This document shows, one piece after another, positions 62,743 to 64,000 of a DNA stretch of 64,000 nt (positions within the stretch are counted from its first letter, which is position 1; the number at the start of each line of letters is the position of its first letter). The DNA is from Alphaproteobacteria bacterium (lineage in GTDB: Bacteria > Pseudomonadota > Alphaproteobacteria > Sphingomonadales > Emcibacteraceae). Below the pieces are notes generated by a model. It was given only the letters and a program-made list of their open reading frames with translations, was not told the origin of the DNA and ran no database searches. The position numbers and the translations under genes were made by a program. Where the stretch lies: NCBI GenBank assembly GCA_002401455.1, contig NVTE01000002.1, positions 232,319-296,318 on the forward strand, given 5' to 3'.

Positions 62743-64000
62743 TCACTCCAATTCTTCAAAAGTATCATTCTGGACACGGTAATTCTGCCAACCGTCAAAA
62801 TCAAAATGCCACCATTCATAGGGGTAAACTTTGAAACCTTCGGCTTCCATGGCCTCCTTCAGGAGCTCCCGGTGCCATCTTTGCAAGGATGTGCCGCCGG
62901 GATAATGGACAAAAGACCGCTCAGTCATTTCATCATAAAGGCCGACCATGTCTATGGGGTTGCCTGTCTTCAGATCAAAGAGGGTCAAATCAACGGCAGC
63001 ACCCCGATTATGACGGGAGCCTTTTGCGGGATCAGCCACAAAAATCTTTCCCTCTTCCGGCGTCGCGTCCCAGAAAATCTTGGTCACATACCACGGACGG
63101 TAGGCGTCATGAACCAACAGGCCGTAGCCTTTTTGTTTCAGGCTTTTGGCAATTCGGCCCAGGGCTTCTGCCGCCGGTCGTTGCAGGAAAGCATGGGCCG
63201 AAGAATAAACCGGCGTCCCCAGAAAATTATCACTGCCCGCATAACGAATATCAAGCGTGATGGTTTCGCCATACGTGGTAACATCCACTAGATCCGACTT
63301 CCTGAATTGTCCTTTTTCTTCTGGCTGTTTCGCCTTCAAAGCCTCTTGTTCCAAAATTGACACCGGTTTGACAGGCTCAATCTTAAATACCTCCACATCC
63401 ACATCCCCGACGGCGCGCCTGTTAAAATTAATACCATTCAGGCTCACATTATTAATTTTACCCTGCCCCCCTTTTTCGAAGACAAGCTGTTCATTGGGGT
63501 AAAGGCCTGAGGGGGGGAATTTAAACACCCCGCCCCCCAAATCAATCAACGGATATTCCATCCCCCATTCAATGAGCGCATGGAGTTTGCCGAACTTCTC
63601 ACTGATATAAAGAATATTATGGTCAAAACCATATTCACCAATCAGGCCTGTCCAGCCCGGGTTCATAGGCGTGGGTTTGGCCTCTGCAACAGCCTCATAT
63701 TCTACCCCAAAAACATTTACTTTTCCGTCCGCAATCTGAATATCTTCACTATAGGTCATAATGTCATCGATCACGATATTGCCTTTAGCTTCTCTCAGGC
63801 GCAAAGACAGTCCCCTAACGCGTTCAAGATAGAGGTCGCCAAAACGTCGATTGATTTGAATGGTTTCAGCGTCGTTTTTGTACAGGCCGATCAGTTTCTT
63901 GCCTTTTTCCTCTGAAGTCTGTGTCGTGATGGCGTAATCTGGTGATGCTTTACCTTCTTTCCGGGCCAATAGAACACGCAGGGCATGATCGGCAATCCGA
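62743..64000 (-). CDS. Protein with C-terminal VanX/DdpX-like D-Ala-D-Ala dipeptidase domain (5' end outside window)
   Basis: The frame is open to the end of the window, giving 419 residues, so the start is beyond 64000. The last 190 residues are an M15 metallopeptidase: zinc ligands in SRHNRGAAVDLTL (H and D; about 62987-63020) and EWWH (62806-62817), with ITLDIRYAGSDNFLGTPVYS earlier, as in VanX. The middle region resembles the C-terminal beta-rich part found after serine beta-lactamase domains (ADHALRVLLARK at the edge), suggesting a serine hydrolase-dipeptidase fusion. It probably hydrolyses D-Ala-D-Ala in murein recycling or resistance; that is inference. Confidence 0.8.
   Translation of the reverse strand, partial: RIADHALRVLLARKEGKASPDYAITTQTSEEKGKKLIGLYKNDAETIQINRRFGDLYLERVRGLSLRLREAKGNIVIDDIMTYSEDIQIADGKVNVFGVEYEAVAEAKPTPMNPGWTGLIGEYGFDHNILYISEKFGKLHALIEWGMEYPLIDLGGGVFKFPPSGLYPNEQLVFEKGGQGKINNVSLNGINFNRRAVGDVDVEVFKIEPVKPVSILEQEALKAKQPEEKGQFRKSDLVDVTTYGETITLDIRYAGSDNFLGTPVYSSAHAFLQRPAAEALGRIAKSLKQKGYGLLVHDAYRPWYVTKIFWDATPEEGKIFVADPAKGSRHNRGAAVDLTLFDLKTGNPIDMVGLYDEMTERSFVHYPGGTSLQRWHRELLKEAMEAEGFKVYPYEWWHFDFDGWQNYRVQNDTFEELE

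Noticed and set aside
1..64000. CRISPR arrays, insertion sequences, prophage or defence systems
   Set aside because: No regularly spaced repeats, transposase, integrase or known defence gene was found.

Overview
The window is a stretch of chromosome from an alphaproteobacterium with moderate G+C. The evidence is the gene order rpmH-rnpA-yidD-yidC-engB-argB, the order metW-metX facing hisC-tyrA, dapD-dapE coupling, the alphaproteobacterial families DUF2336 and TIGR02186, and a LiuR-type MerR regulator over a beta-oxidation operon. The codon use and the short, often overlapping gene junctions are uniform, and I see no insertion sequence, prophage, integrase, CRISPR array, rRNA or tRNA. A marine Kordiimonadales/Emcibacterales-like organism would fit, but that is a guess.

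Layout. 1-834: end of a MacB/FtsX-type ABC permease with a terminator. 941-5933 (-): a cytochrome c oxidase operon ctaC-ctaD-cox3-cox3-cox4 with two separate subunit III proteins, preceded by a two-helix membrane protein. 6135-9512 (-): dapD-dapE-membrane protein and a HAD phosphatase. 9602-12722 (+): a PAS/GAF/GGDEF diguanylate cyclase overlapping a DUF2336 gene. 12756-17180 (-): ribosome, RNase P and membrane-insertion block. 17432-21364: orphan histidine kinase, a LysR regulator divergent from a duplicated DUF1330 protein, and a GST. 21416-27768: proline and serine catabolism (putA, sdaA), a 48-residue small ORF, a strongly structured intergenic RNA candidate, an Lrp/AsnC regulator and an adrenodoxin-type ferredoxin. 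27792-34313: a secreted Arg/Asp/His repeat protein, the valine-degradation operon (mmsA, acyl-CoA dehydrogenase, 3-hydroxyisobutyryl-CoA hydrolase, mmsB) and its divergent LysR. 34376-40957: flavin reductase, aminopeptidase P, and biotin genes bioBA facing bioFD around an inverted repeat. 41100-44094: a small protein, a candidate small RNA, and ccdA / TIGR02186 / TauE membrane genes. 44289-50004: a perfect MerR-type palindrome, its regulator, and a fatty-acid beta-oxidation operon. 50158-55675: YceI, DUF481, metXW, hisC, tyrA. 55774-64000: 1-Cys peroxiredoxin, HSDL2-like SDR, decayed AttH/CrtC-like gene, CrtI-like oxidoreductase behind an operator-covered promoter, pyrC, an interrupted small ORF, a YkvI-like transporter, and a VanX-type dipeptidase domain whose N-terminal part lies beyond the window.

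The genes are mostly core metabolism of an aerobic heterotroph: amino-acid and fatty-acid catabolism (proline, serine, valine, acyl-CoA) feeding respiration through the oxidase, plus lysine, arginine, methionine, histidine/tyrosine, biotin and pyrimidine biosynthesis. I did not find a defence or mobile system. The least explained items are non-coding: the structured RNA with competing hairpins at 26583-26760 upstream of the small ORF and sdaA, the small RNA candidate at 41437-41539, and several inverted repeats that sit exactly on promoters.
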